From Trichostrongylus colubriformis (Eukaryota > Nematoda > Chromadorea > Rhabditida > Trichostrongylidae): a DNA stretch of 64,000 nucleotides. The DNA is taken from contig OZ022257.1 in the NCBI GenBank assembly GCA_963978905.1, positions 45,394,203 through 45,458,202 on the forward strand, read 5' to 3'. The notes under the pieces were generated by a model, which saw only the letters and a list, made by a program, of their open reading frames with translations, did not search any database and was not told the origin of the DNA. The position numbers and the translations under genes were made by a program. This document shows, piece after piece, positions 24,601 to 39,600 of this stretch (position 1 is its first letter; every line of letters starts with the position of its first letter).

Positions 24601-27600
24601 TCAGGAACGGTAGGTTTTAATTCAGTTCCATTGACATAAATTTAATTGATCGCACTGCAGGCTGTTAGACTCGTATTCACGTCTTTTACGCTTTCATTTT
24701 TCTACGCAAACATAGGGAATATAGAGTGTCTTGACCGGTGCGCCCCTTCTCACTGTATCGGGTGGGCCAACCGCCCTAGACCGCGGCAGAATGTAGGTAA
24801 TGCCAGGGTCCACACCCTAATTGTCACGCCCAGCGAATACACTTTTCGCCTGCGGAGCTCCCAATAGCGTGCACTTTTACCTCATGTTGGAGGAGAGACT
24901 ACTGATTGAGATGATTCAGCTCCTCTTTGACTATCGCTATACAGCAGAAAACCGAGATATGTTACCGTTTAATGAGGAATACCAACTCTACAGCCAAACA
25001 CATGAATGGCATTACATTCAGAAGAAAAGAGGAAACCATGTGTATAAGGAATGAAGGATAATCGTTGATCCAGAGGAGAAGAAGGAGATCCCAGGCGAAG
25101 GAAGGAGATGGAAAGGCCGGTCCACCAAGCTAGTGAAGACGCTTGAGCCTTTTGATCTTTTTCTCTTTATCATCAGATGACTGCCATTCGCTTGGTCTTG
25201 AAGAGACTACTCTTTCCGTGACGATAGAAAGACAGCTGGCACTGATTGAGCGGGAACCGGGCGAATGGATAGTTTCCTGCGCTTCTCGACCGTTTACAGT
25301 AGGCGTTTGCATCATGAAGATAAAGCTGGAATCTAGCCAAGGGGCGATTGATCCCTGGTACAGGCTTCAAACCCAAGGTAGATTCTGTGTGAGTCACGAC
25401 ATGAGAAAAACAGATCTTGTTGTCAATGTATTCAATTAAACTGCATTCAAGTTAAATTTCCATCAACTCTGATAATTTTTGGTTTGTTTTGGATCCATCT
25501 TAATACATATTTCTGATGTTTACATTATGTATTGTTTGCATATCTTTAGCTACACCTTTGTATGAATATGACAGTTATGGTTAGCTTCAATTTTTATTTA
25601 AGATTTTTTATTTATTTTGGATCTATATTAATATTATAGATGACTTCGTTATGTATTGTGTATTCGTCCATAGCTCAATTTGAGTTCGATCGTCCGGTTT
25701 GCTTTCAGGGCGAGGCAGTCAGAAGGTGTGGAAAGATTCCATAGAGGATGAACTATATCGATTTAACGACAAGATTTATAAAGCATTCAAAGAACAATAC
25801 GTACGGTAAGCCTTAACCAGTACCAAACGATAAGCATTAGCGCATTGCGGGCATTTCAGATATGCTGACGTGCGCATTGTTCCTAGTCAAGAACTGTTGC
25901 GAAAAGATGATTCAGATCGCCCGAAAAGACATAGGTGCTGTTTATGTTTTGTTGTTATTGATCCTGACTAAGAATATGAAAAGAGAATTTGTTTGGTTTC
26001 AGAAATAATAAGTTACGAGGAGAGAAGAGCGAAAAGATGTGGACAGCTAGCAGTGCATTGTTTTTCGCCGCCACCACGATGGCAACCATTGGTTTGCCGC
26101 TTTCTAATTTATCAAACTTAACTCCGCACATTTTTATTTGTCATTTTTTTGAATTTCCGCTAATTAGATAATTGATTGAAATTTTTTCCGGGAATTCGAA
26201 TTACATCAAGTGTGTTCGAAACTTCTAGTTAACCTTTAAATCTCATTGGTTTGAAATGTCAAGCATATGATGGCTCCGTATTTTTGCCGATTCGATAGCG
26301 TTTCTCCCTCAACCTGGGAGCCTTCCGGAGGATGTCATAGGATATTCTAAGTCGCTCACATATTACAATCTAAATTCTGAAACTTGTGCAAACGCCCGCT
26401 TCTGTCTCTCAATCGGAAATGCCTAATTTTTTTTTCAATGATTTCTGAAGATTTTCTTCGGTTATTCTTTCGCTTCGTCCTTCAACATTCTCAGCTTCGC
26501 TGAGCACGATCATCAACGAAGGTTATTCTGAATTGTGTTTCTCAAAGCGCATTCTTGGTGCGAGGTGGGCACTGCTGTAGTGATGACCTTGTTCAGCACT
26601 GAACTCCGTATAAGCCAAACCCAAGAGAAGGCAGTGGGCAAGAGGCTCCCCAACTCTACATTGCATACTTTCAGAAAGCCGTGGTTCATACTTCCTAGGG
26701 TTTCTTTATCTTCCTCGATTTAGCCTGTAATTAGTTGTCTTTTGTTGCTGTTTCTCTGTTTTCATTCTTATGGTTCAAGTGCATTATTGGTGTGTTTATT
26801 TCAATTCTTGACTGCGAATCATTTTTGAAAAGTTCTATTGCGATATTATTGACCTCGCAAACAGGCTCGCGCCCCTGAGTAAATGAAAAAAAATTGGGGA
26901 AATTCTCGAAAGAATATTTCAGAAACAACTAGCAAACAAAAACTATTTCAAAAAACAAAAACAAGAAAGAAAATAAAAGAATTAAAAAATAAAAAGCTAT
27001 GTGTTATATTCTCGTTTGATGACAGTGTAATTTCCATTTGTAGAAGAAGGGAAGTCATATCGTATGGGATGCTAATCGAATTTTCTATGGAGTTACAACG
27101 TTTTTAAGGTTACGGCAACATCGTGCCGGCGACGTCTTCGGGTCGAATCGCTTGCGTTGTTTTCGCACTGTTCGGAGCGCCACTAGCTATCATTACTATC
27201 GGAGGTTCAGAATTCTGGTCTTTGCTCGGGTGTAACGACAGTAAATGTGTTATCCTGATCCAGATTTGGGTAAATTCCTCTCCGAGTGCACAATATGGCT
27301 CTACAAGGAGATGAAAAAAGGACGAGCACTACTGTACGCTCGATGGAGACGGTTTCGGGGTCTTAATAAAGGTAGGTTTGCGTTATGATTCGCTTCAGGT
27401 TGCTCTTTCTTGTTTGTCCCCTCAATGGATAAATGATCGGATATTGAGTTTAATTGAAAATCTATACAGAGAACGAAGACGCCGAATCACAACTATCAAG
27501 TTCAAGATCGTTGGATTGGGAGGATTTGGTTCTGGATAAAACAGAAGTGCCTGTCTTCATGGTCTTCACAATTCTATTGGTAATTTCTTTCCGCTATCAT

Positions 27601-30600
27601 CACTCATCTTTTGGAATAGCTCTAGTCCCCTACTCCCTCTGCTTGAAAACAGTGTTAGGGGTAGACAGGGCCTAATATTGAAAGATAGGAGTGTCGAGGT
27701 TTTACTGGTTCGAATGGAAAGAAAAGTGGAAGAAAAGCGGTAAAAAAACCCGAAAAATGAGACCCTCTTCTGAACGTTGACTCCGAAAGCAGGCGGGGTG
27801 TGTCAGCGAAGGGGGTGGGACCTGTTAGGGCAATGGCAGCTGTGGAAGTAGACGGCTCTTACTAAACCTAGGGGCACACCTCTATCGAAAAATTCTGCGA
27901 CATTCAGTGCTTCCATGCCCTTAACGTTCATTTTGGTACTCACTTTGGGGTTCACATTACTCATATCACCCCTTCTACGACCTTTACTGAGTAAGAAGTA
28001 CATACGGTAACGCTCAAAAATTAATGTGCTTATGAATTTCACCCATATCTTCAGTCGACGTTGCATATCTGATTCAATTTTATGTGTTCCGGAGGCAACC
28101 GTTATTCAGTAAAGCGAAGTATCCCAGCTGAGTACAGCGTCTGTTGGATTGAAAAATTCATTAGACTGAAAATTGAAAATGATCATCTCCGTGCCTCGTG
28201 AGGTTGGCATGATTCCAAATGACGTGCGTCAGTATTCTGATCTTATTCTGTGTTACTTTCTGCACATCGTCCTTGTAAAGTTATAAGACATTTGTGGCTG
28301 AATGAATTTTCGAATGGTTTAGTATTTCCTAAGTTTCAAGCCCATTGATTCCTAGGCTCTACCCTGCACCCTATACCTAGGATACTATTCAATGGATACT
28401 TTTCAAGGATTTCTACAGTTGCCTATGAAATAGGTACAACAAAAAATCGAACGACATGTGCAAACGTCGACCAAAGTAATGGTCGAAATGCAAAACCGCA
28501 TATATTTATTACCGCTATGTAAATTCTTAGTGTTAATGGAGTCCTAAAATATGCGCCATGCATCCGGAAATCAGGTCAACTATAAGTGTTGGGTGACTTC
28601 CTATGACAGCACTCTACAAAGACACGCGGAATATTTGACTCGTTAAAGGCGTCGGTATATGCTATACAAATCGAAGAGAATTTGCTCAGTCATGAATATG
28701 TTTAGTGCTAGCTCTGACTTCCATGGATTTCGGGCTCTACCGCCTGCTCCCGTCTTCTTACCTATCCGGCAGCTCGACAGAGCAGAGGGGCACCTCCAGA
28801 CAAGGAATTTTTAAGAAACGCCTGGGGACTGCTTCAGAGAGTTTTGTGGGTGACAAGGTTCTCCATCAGAGAAAGGTCGTGAATGTAGTAAAGACACAGT
28901 TTCCGTATACCTGAAGAGATTTCTTCAGCATACCAACAACAACAACAGCAATGAAAAGGGTCGTTTCGGTTTGGAGGGGGTCGTATTCCTCAAAGTATTG
29001 CTCAACTAGCAATTCTTACTGTCGTCCAGGTCGTATCAGAGCATTTTCAGCTACAGGCCAATGCGGGCGATTTCCTCAAAAGCCTTTTGCTTAGAAAGCG
29101 GGTTTCTCCTCTGTAAGGCCAAACAGGAGGCATTGCTGATGAACACTATGCATGGCTCATGACTGAGTATTGCCTGTTTTTGTATTCATTTGCAGAAACA
29201 TAATCCGAAGCTGATTAGAGAGAATCCTTCGGACGCTAGTTCTACACGGCGATCCACAATGAATAAAACGGTCACTGATATATTTGGTTTTCACCCACTT
29301 CGCTGCATTTTCTAAACTAGTATTTTTCGAGTAGGTTTCTGCTGAGGGCTGCTCAGTATCCTGTGGTACCCCTGAAGCCTCCAGGTATCCTTCGCCATCC
29401 CCCTCTTTTGTGGCGAGTAAACTGTGGGCGGTTCAACCTTCGACAAAAAGCGATGTTCATTAGAAAAATTCCGATCCTGCTCAGCCACAGATTGGCAGTT
29501 TATTTGGGTCTCGAACTGCTATACGAAGAATGAGCTATGAAATCGGTGGTTGCATCGCAAAGGCATTGTGTTGGCGCTGATATACCGAACGATTGTGAAT
29601 CTTGAATAGTCTAAAAGAAACAGCATCAAAGAAAGCTCCTCGTAAAGCTAATAGAAATAGGGCGTAGTATACAATTTGCTGCACGAATTATGAATCACCC
29701 TGATTAATGAAAATGTCAAACTAACATTTCCACTTATTTCACTCATGTACCGCCTCAACCACAGAAGTTTCAGCTCTATATCGCATTTGGTGGAGTTTTA
29801 TTCTCTTTTCTCGAGGGATGGACATACATGGATGCGTTCTACTATTGTGAGTTCAAACACGATTTCTATGCCACCAATGTTTTGCTAAACGTGATTCAAA
29901 ATTATGCTATGGTATATTTTGCTTAGCGAATCGGCATATAAATTCTGCAGAGCTCAGGCGCATAACTCCGAAACTTTTGGGATCCGTAATACCATTTTTA
30001 TCGCTTCTCATCTATGTATCATCGGGATCCAACTCACACAGGATGTGTATTTACCAGTTCTCCTTTACTGTCGCTTAGCTACCAGTCGTTCCCTTTGAGC
30101 AGCGCTATGAGCAGTTACCAAAAATCATAACGTGACGGTGTAAGCTTCCTGAAAGTTGTGCGAGACAGGGGAAGAGGGGGGAAGGGGGGAACGCAGTCGA
30201 GAATTTGCGAAGAGAGGCCGAAAGGATTGACTAATCGAGAGGATAGTTCACGATTATCGAAGATGAACTGGAAAAGAGGGGAACCCATATTGAGCCCAGC
30301 TGGTGAGGAATGAGAGGAAGAAGCAAAAAGAGCAATTTTATTTGTGACTTCATTGCCGTGACATACATTTCTACGTATAAAACTTTCACTAAGTAAACAG
30401 TTTTTGGGGATGGTGAACAAATTCGGATGTTTAACGTTATTCCTTTCAGCATTCATTTCGCTTACCACCATTGGCTTTGGCGATATTGTTCCAGAGAATC
30501 ATGAGTACGTTATTTTTGATACATATTTCGCTAGCACCTTACTTTTGTTCTCTTTTTTGCTTCTATACTGCTACCATACTGGAATTATCTTTGTGACAAT

Positions 30601-33600
30601 ACATATATCTCTAAAATCATTCGTATGCATCGAATAATTTCATTGAGCAGATTTCTATATCTCTTAGAACATCAAAATTTTGTGGGATTGTATGTTGAAA
30701 TAAATTAGTAGCTAGTTTATTTATTTAACCACTTTACGCAATGACATGTACTTTCAACCAAAACAGAGTTCATGATGGGAAAGTACGGGAGTTGTATATG
30801 AAAATTAGGAAAACTCAAGAATGCTTAAAGACAACATTAGGGGTAATGCGGTAATGGAGAAATCCCTACAAGAAGTAACTCACATGGTAGTCCTGGGCCT
30901 TGGAAGGCTATCTGTGGCGAAATCCCGGTGAAAAAGCGCCCCTCCGAGCTGTAGAAACGGCGCAACGGATCATTGATTTGTTGATCCCGCATCCCGATGA
31001 CGTATTTCCCGATTGACTGGGGTGGGAGCGGCCAAGGAGATGCGGCAGGATCGAAGGTTTTGCAGCGCGCTTTCGCAATTTTAGCTCGAGGCTCACTCCA
31101 AAAAATAGATGCTGTCGTATTTCCAAACATTCCCTTGTGTTAACTTGGCAACATGCCAATGGAAAACAAGATCAGACTACCCGCCTCTTGACGGACAGGT
31201 CGTCCGCGTCGAGAATCAACGGTGGGAAGGGGGTCCTATTTCTCGGGTTTTTGGCCACTTCCATCTGTTTTTTCCCCACTGTCCTGTTACCAGGCATCTC
31301 AACTTTCATATGCACAACTTCTTTTACTTTTCGTCCGACTTTCCCCTAATGATGCCTTTAACTTGAGAACCTTGACGTTATTTGTCGGCAATCCAGGGGT
31401 TTTTAGACCTCAGTAATTGAATGCGACCTGTAATAAACCAGAAGTGAATAAAATAGCGAAGAGAGCAAGAGTACTAATAACGACCGGCTCTGGAAATTGT
31501 CGACTAACCACAGGAGGAGAATCAGGGAATAATAAGTGCAATAATTGACATAATATTATGTTGTAACGAAAGACTTGTGGGAATTTTTTTTCAAAACATC
31601 AATAACTCTCGTTTCCTTCGAGACAGTTCTAGGCGGCTCAGGAATATGGTAGAACGTTCTCTAAGCTTTCTAGCAATATAATGACTCAGATTCCGTGGAG
31701 AAAGCTACAATGCCCGTAGTCGACACCCACCAAACACGCGGTGACATCTACTGTGAGTAGTCTCGCGGCACCAAAGAGACGGAGGCTTGCGACGCCAACA
31801 ATGCTGCATTGGGCAAGGGATGTGTGGGCCACGAAACCGTGCGCCGCTAGTTCATCAGCTTCAGCAACGGCAAGATTGACATGGAAGATAAGCCACGCTC
31901 GGGACTGTCATGGTTCTTGAGCGCGGAAGGAATGCTTTTCCACGAGGTGCTGGTACAAGGCGAGACGGTCGCCGCTGCCGTATACACCTTCCAGCTTCAG
32001 CGCTCACCATCGCTGTTTGGTGAAAGCGCCATGAAAGGTCCGCGATCATCCTCTTTCATAACAACGCCCGCTCCCACGCCGCGAAGAGTACCCAGGCCAA
32101 GCTACAGGAGCTCGGCTGGGATGTCCCGCCCCACCCGCCATACTCTCCACGCATTGCTCCTCCTAACTATAACCTTTTCCTATCCTCTGAAATCTTTCCT
32201 GGCCAAGAGGCAATTCGTTGATTATGACTCGCTAGCAAAGGCGATCGCGGACTTCTCCAACTCTCAGAACCCAGATTTTTGGAAAGAGAGAATCAACGAT
32301 CTACGTATGTGGTGGCAGAGTGTTGTCGAAATTCATGGCGAATACGTTGTTGCCTATTTATCTTTTGTTGGAAGAAATGATAATAAAAAGTGGTATAGAA
32401 TGAAAACTTTTGGTACAACCTAAAATAATAATGATAGATGCTGGTTCAGTTATATCGTCCTGATGCTCGCATACCTCGGCATTGGCTTAGCAGTGACAAC
32501 TATGTGTATCGATCTTGTCGGAATACAGTATATACAAAAGATTCACTACTTCGGCAGAAAGGTTAGTTTTAGTCACAGCTGATGATTGGTCAGTGTAATA
32601 AAACTATTAGTCCGGCAGGTCAGGGTGCCATACCGTAATGAGTACCTGACTTTTCGTGTTCGTGACATGTCATATAAGGTTTTATAGATGCACACGAAAT
32701 TTTCGGGATAAAATGTGCACTACCACTTCCACTTGGAACCTTTGCCTTGCGTCGAAAATTTCTACTTCTTCACAATTACTGCAGTTGCTCAGTTTAGTTG
32801 AGCTCAGTGGCTCTAATGTAGTTTTGAGGGGGAGGCACTCCAATGCGCCATTTTCGCTTGATTTAAGCCTAGGCTTTAGCTGGAGGAAAACCGATTCCAT
32901 TAGGGGGAGGTATACTCTTAAATGTCAACTGATGTTCAAAAAAGGGTACATGAAGTGGTACGCGACGGTGCACCGAATAGTGGCCTATACTAACGGCAAC
33001 AGCAACTATCAAGCTCATTTATTGCCCAAAATTAGTTGAGCGGCAAAACCTTTCAGCTTACTGTGTAACATTCTGACATACCAACCTATTTTCGGAAGTT
33101 CACCTCATTCACCTCTACAAATTAAAGCAAAGTGAAGCGATTCATGGAGAAAACATAGCTCACAATAGAAGCTTAGTAAAAACTCTCACTGATAAAAATT
33201 GGTTTAGTTCCGAGGCACCGATTTGCTGCACTTATTGAAACGTAAACGAATGATCGAGCGACGTTTGGCCATGGGTCAAGGCGAGGAGATTCTTCAGATG
33301 TACATTCAACAAATGCAGAATCAATTGTGAGTGGTAACTGCTACTTATTCATATTCTATAGGGTAATCTATAATTTATATTTTAATTATAATTTATAATT
33401 TATATTTATATAATTTATAATTAATTAATTATATAATTTATATTTATAATTCTAATTGTAGATCACCCTACACCCTGTTCCATAGAGACTTCGGGAATTT
33501 CAAGGATTTGGCATGTCAGAGCCTGCTATAGTGCGTTCGTAATATAGTTACCAATTTTCATGGTGCATTGCTCGTTTAGCTCTTCAAAACGCGACAAAAT

Positions 33601-36600
33601 TTCATATCGCTAGCTGAGATGAGCAAGAATTTCTCTAATCAAGATCGTTCATCGTTAGAGATTGAACCGCTGCCAGCTTAATATGCAGTGAAGAGAGGAA
33701 CAATAAAAGATGCCTGGGAGTTTCAGAAGTACCGCAAAGTGAAAATTATACCACAGGATACAATGCGGCCCTTGGCAAAAACGCACAAGTGAGATTTGCA
33801 GCGAAGGTCGGATGAAAATCGAATATATACCACTGACTGCCTTAAAAGAAGGAAAATGAAGCGGAAAAGCGATCAAAGTTTTGTCTACTCGACAGAAAAT
33901 TCCCCAGCAAGATCCTCGTTCATACTTTATGGGTCACCCTGTAGAGAATAAAAGTCGCGCCCACCACGTATATATCGGAAGAGACTCACCACCATTTTTT
34001 GCACATTAAGGTGGCGTGTATGACAACGGGGTCTACAGGAAGAAGTGCTCAAGTGTAGAAGGTCGGGGCTGATCCAGCAAAAGGAGCTTTCAAGGCAATT
34101 TGAAAAGAATCACAAATTCCATGTTTTCTTAACTTTTCTTCTAAAAGAATTAGTCATGCGCTACACACACTACATACATATCACTGCCGCACAACACAGA
34201 TCCGTGTGGTTCCAATCGATAAGGAGTTATACGATGCACCCGTACGCACATCCACCACCAAAATCACATGCTAAAGTAGAAGTTTTATTTCTCTACCTCC
34301 AGTCATTTAATTTGATATATTATTGTATCGCAGTACGGCTTTTACATTTTCATGAAAAAAAGTGATTGTCCTCCACTTGCGAGAGAACTCCCAGAGGTTT
34401 GGTAATAATTCTGTGAGTGAATACAGTTTTGAAGAGGGCAATCATAATTGAATACGTTTGGAAAACACATAACATAATCTTGCTAATTTCGCTTGAATTT
34501 CAGACGAACTCATAGCTTCCATCTATTTTCAGGCCTGAACCGGTGGTGGTTGAACAGCAATGGGAAGAAGACAAGACTTCTAGTCATATTGAGTAGGTTT
34601 ATGGTCTTCAATCACTACTTGTTTCCAAGCTCCTGAGCGCTTTACTTTTTCTGTGATTTTTCATCTTAGAACTGCGTGATCTTCAAAAAGATTTTCAGAT
34701 GGCAAATCGACGACGCCTTGATGAGTAGCTATTATAGTTTTGATTTCCCGCTAGCAATTCGTGTGCCTTCACCAAATGTGCTTTCAATAAGGAGGTATGT
34801 ATGAGTTCGATTACTTCAGAGATCAATCACTTCAGCTTTCATCTTATTATTTCTTACCATTTTTATATGATACTTTTAACTGTTGTTCCATGTTGCTGCG
34901 ATTTTCAATCGGATTATATGTATATTCTATATTTTAAGGAAAATTTCCATAGTTTTCCAAAGTGTGTCAATCCTAACGCCGTCTAGATCCTTTAATTTTT
35001 CCGACCCATACTGATCTTTTCAGTAGCTTTGAGTTCTGTAAATATCACCAATTTCTACAACTCTCGCTTTCGCTTTGCTCGCTTTTGCTTTGTCACTACT
35101 CCATTCATACTCAAATGCCCTCGACACCTTCAAATCTGCTCTTTCAAATCATTTCGGACCTATTCTAAACTAGTTTGCTCAGTACTAACCTATCTACAGA
35201 TTCCTTTTCCTAACGTATACCTCCATGCGCTTCTCGGTATCCGAACACGCTAAAACTGTTTACTCTCAATATATCAAAGCAGTGGAATTTCCCAAAAAAA
35301 AAACAGTCCCTCCATTTTTTTGACTTTATTTTTTACTTTTAGTTATCGTCCACCCAGCACATACAGCAACTCATCTGCCTCTGCGAGATCTCTGTGAGTT
35401 GACTTTGAGATAGAATTCCTTGGTATCACTTGCCTGGATTTGATCCGGGCCTGTCTCGCATAGAAGCGCATTCCACATTTTATTAGGAGGCTGGCGTAAG
35501 TTGAATCGCTGAAAGCGATCGGATACATTCGAGATCATCATCTAGTACGTTTTGAGCGTGGCTTGATCGCCCCTAAGCGCTTTTTCCGACAAAAAAAAAA
35601 TGAACCTGATGGCGCCGACCTCCTGATCAGCATGTAGTGCTCCCTTGGCTTCATATACTGCCAATTGTGGATTAATTGGAATACCAAGATTCATTCAGAA
35701 TGCTCAAAAGACGTTCTGAATCACGTGGAGAATCGTGGGACGAGTCGGGTCCGTCCATTTCTGAACATTGCTCACTTTCCACTGAGCCATCAGTGCATAT
35801 CAGACAGGTTTGTGAGACACTTCCGACCTAAGGAGATATGGAGGTGGAGACATTTTCCAGGCATACTGGGATAATTACCAGACACCTACGGCGTCGCCTT
35901 CATCGTTCGATTACGAGATGCCATTACCAAGCCCGGACTATCAGAAAATAGGTTTGTTACTTCTAGGATCCTCACCGAGATCCTGAATCTATTTCTTTTT
36001 CAGCGTTGTGCGCTCGTCGCTCACGGCGACTACGTTCGTGTCCGTCGGGCATTACGGTACCACCGTCGCAATCTGTAAGCAATCGCAGTGTTCCGGTGTC
36101 ATCCCGTCGTCAACCGCGTTTCTGCACGCCGTCCGATCCGCTTTTGTTGTCTGCTCCGCTGTCCTTCCGTATCTCCGAGCCATTTATGCTCTCAAAACTT
36201 GCCGTTCAATGCGATTCGCCGCCGCCACCACACCCGGCCACGATTGATTTTGAACCGGCACCGGTGGCGTCGTCGTTCGTGGCGAACAGTGAAGTGCCAG
36301 AGCTGGAGCTGTTCTATCCGCAGTGTTGCCTGCCTAATGCTTACGTGCATGAGCCAATTCCTCGTCTCCAGCTCGGTGAATCACCGCCGTCAACATCGCG
36401 GCTCTCGTCGCGATTTCACTCAACGCTCTTTACAATATCGGAACGTCGTACTTCGCATGTTGTAGCTCAAGAAGAGAGTCCCAAGCCGTTGATGCATCGG
36501 AAGAGAAAAGAACGACAGGAGAAGATCGAAAATCCACTTCATGACGTCGATTGGCTTAATGTGAGCCCCCGCGTGATGCAGCTCGTCAAGCATGATCTGC

Positions 36601-39600
36601 CGAAACTTTTCGAGCATGTCCGGACCGACAACTCATCCCCATCATCTGTTGTGCTTGTCAGTCCGCGTACTGTGAGTCGCGCTTTATGTCGCTTTCATGT
36701 CAGCCACTAAATGAACACCTCCACCGTATTCTCTAATTCGCTACCGCCCTTTTTAGCGGTCAACTTCTCTCGTCTCCAAGACGCTCCGAAAAGCGCCTTC
36801 ACGGGTGCACGAGAAGCGGTATCGCGCAAGGGATAGTTAGTGAGGGCTTATAAATGACAGCCGCACCCAGTCTGCCTTTCAAAAGCTAGCTACCCATCTT
36901 GCTTCTGCTCTGGACCCGGAAAGCAGCGCAAACCGTTTTGAAGTAGAGGCGCCGAGATGTTTTTTCGTAAAGGTTTTCTTTGGGTGTAGTATGATGTTCA
37001 TTCGGTGGCTGTTTGCTTTGCTTCTGTACTTTTATAAAAAATATTTGCATTGAATAATGATAGATTGAAAAGGAAAACTTGAACATTGAATTTTCATTCT
37101 GTTTGCTATTTTGCAGGTAGGTTTCATTGACGTAACCAAGTGTCAGTCGTAATGAGCTTTGAAATTCACTTGTCTTAAAGGAATCTTCCACGGAAATTGA
37201 ATTCCTCCGCTACCCAGTGTTCAAATTTCTTTCGTGTTCTTTTGTACAAATGCATCGCCCAAAAGCCCACCCAAAAGTTTAAGATCATAATACCGCTGCA
37301 TTCACGTGTACTATCTACTTATTGGCGTCGTAAGACTCATTGCAATACTCGAACTATTCTTGCAAAACTCAGTTGTTGTCCTCGTAAAGGTGTTAATACC
37401 GGTTAATTCCTCGGAAGAACAATTTTTGCTGATTTGTTGTCACCTTATCTCGACAACATTACTGACGTTGCTGCAAAGCGAGAGCTCGGAACGTATATTG
37501 ACTACTTGAAAAATAATTCAATATTACATTCCGTTCCGACTTGCTTCCTCTCTCATTACAGCCCTGACTTGTGTATGTAACTGCGCCCTATATGTTGAAT
37601 ACGATCCCCTATCGAACTTCATTAACACGCTTGACTTTTAAGTTAGGTTCTTAAACGATTACGGTATTCTACATACCTTATTTTAGGAGCTATCGGTCTA
37701 AGAGCATACTACAAGAGCAACTAAGGTATAGATATCCCATGCATACGTCGAAAATTTTACGCCTCTAAAAATATTGCTGCTTAACCACATCTATTCTGCA
37801 TTCTGCTTCCCAAGTGCTTTTTCTACGTCTACTACCTTAGCAAAATAATGAGCAAACAAGCATATATATTAGAATCATATAACAAATGCAAGTAAATAAA
37901 CAAAGCAAAACGTGATCATGCTTCGCTTTCATCATGACTTTAACATGTGAAAAGTCGGTGTCCTAGTGCTCCTCCGTTTTTCAAATAGAAATAGCTTTCT
38001 TACCTTTTGATCTGAGTATTTTCCTAGGTATCTTTCCCCGCATGGAACTTATTCGCTATGCTTGCATCTGTAGATTCCGTTCGGAATGAAATGTGATCTT
38101 TCTGCTCGCAGTTTTTAGTTACGCTTCGCAGATTTTTATCGTCAGAATATTCTAAGAACATGACGAAAGATTTTCGGTTTTCTATGTATTCATAGTGGTT
38201 GACTGCCATTTTTAGCCCGTCGGTGTGGCATGCATGGAGGATTGGGATTCATATATACGAATGCTAGAGGATTACAACAAACCCTACGAGCGGTACGTTC
38301 CTTCGATTACCAATGTTACTGACAGGATTACTCCCCTGCCTGTTCTTATGATGATGAGTATTTTGGCAAAATCTGTGTCACTTTTTTGTACCTTTCCTGA
38401 GTTAACTTCCCTCCAAAATATCTTTCAGCCTTTCAAAACCAATTTCACTTTTTTTCCAAGTATTTAGTTCTTCCCACAAGTAGTTTTAGAAGTGTTCACT
38501 TTCTGTTTAAGTTTTTTTTGCTCACCGTAAAGATCAATCATTTTGGCATGTTCGGTAGTTTTTTAGATCATTTTTCTTCACATTTTCTATTTTTTACCCG
38601 CACGCTTATTGATTGGTTTGAAGCGTGGTCCACGAATCGCCACCGATGCACGTGAGGATGGCGATGTCACACAATGCCGCCGTACCGATGAAGCTCTCTA
38701 CGACACCAGTGAAGTTGAAGGCCGTGCCACAGCCCGTTACGATTCCATCCACTACGGTGAATCCGCCCCGAATGGAAACTCCACCCACAGTGAAGACTCC
38801 ACCCATCATGCAGAGTCCTCCGAAACTTTCACCTCCACTCATGACTTCACCATCTCCACCACTGCCTTCGATGCCACCATCGCCTCCGTCGCCACCTCTC
38901 GTCTCATCTACACCTCCACCGAAGGATCCTACTCCATCACCACGACAATCGCCCCCACCTGCGGCTCCAACTCCCACAACTCCACGGTTACCTACACCAG
39001 TCACACCACCGGCAGATCCACAGTTCAATGCTCACGCCATGGCATCTACGTCTCGAGTTTCAACTCCACCCAGAGAGCCAAGTCCGCCACGAGTTCACAT
39101 GCCAGTAAAGTCGCCCACCCCACCCAGGATTTGCACACCTGTATTCGTGGAAGTGCTGACGGAAATTGAAGTGGTGCCAGAAGAGCACGAGCTCATCATG
39201 GAGCAGGACGAATCGGAGGATATGTTGAGGTTTAGCCGTTTTTTTTCTTATTTTCTTTACCATCCTATCATCTCAGCCTAATGGTCGTCAGCGACATCAT
39301 GCAGTCAATATTGTCGATTGATTTAGTGGGCGGGCTGGCTAGAATAATGCCCATCACGCCCACTGGTACCAAATTTGAATGCATGATGTTGCTCACTCCG
39401 AATGTCCGTGATAAGGACACGATTGAAAAGCATCTGTTCTGTAACTCTCTCAAGAAAATCGAACAGTTCGGCTGTGTTGAAAAGGGTGGCGGGTGTTTAT
39501 GTGATCGAGATTGTGGTTGTTGTTCGTGGCAACGTCACACAACTTTATGACTAACGCAATACTAACAGCTATCACTTCGTGAAGAAGTAGTGATGGTAAT

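Noticed and set aside
24821..25054. A 77-codon frame (LEERLLIEMIQLLFDYRYTA...) between two channel exons
   Set aside because: The flanking exons (24609 and 25709) already join in frame to give a continuous cap. No acceptor gives the needed phase. It might be an alternative exon, but nothing supports that.
34670..34728. Apparent channel C-terminus ...LRDLQKDFQMANRRRLDE then stop
   Set aside because: That frame does not match the phase of the 34592 donor. The later acceptor at 34698 gives a phase-correct exon that continues through further exons.
38606..39169. Long open frames on the minus strand (Gly-rich) and in a second plus frame (Ser/Thr/His-rich)
   Set aside because: Both are shadows of the proline-rich exon. 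Runs of CCA/CCT codons keep other frames open. Only the 38624-39229 frame fits the splice phases.
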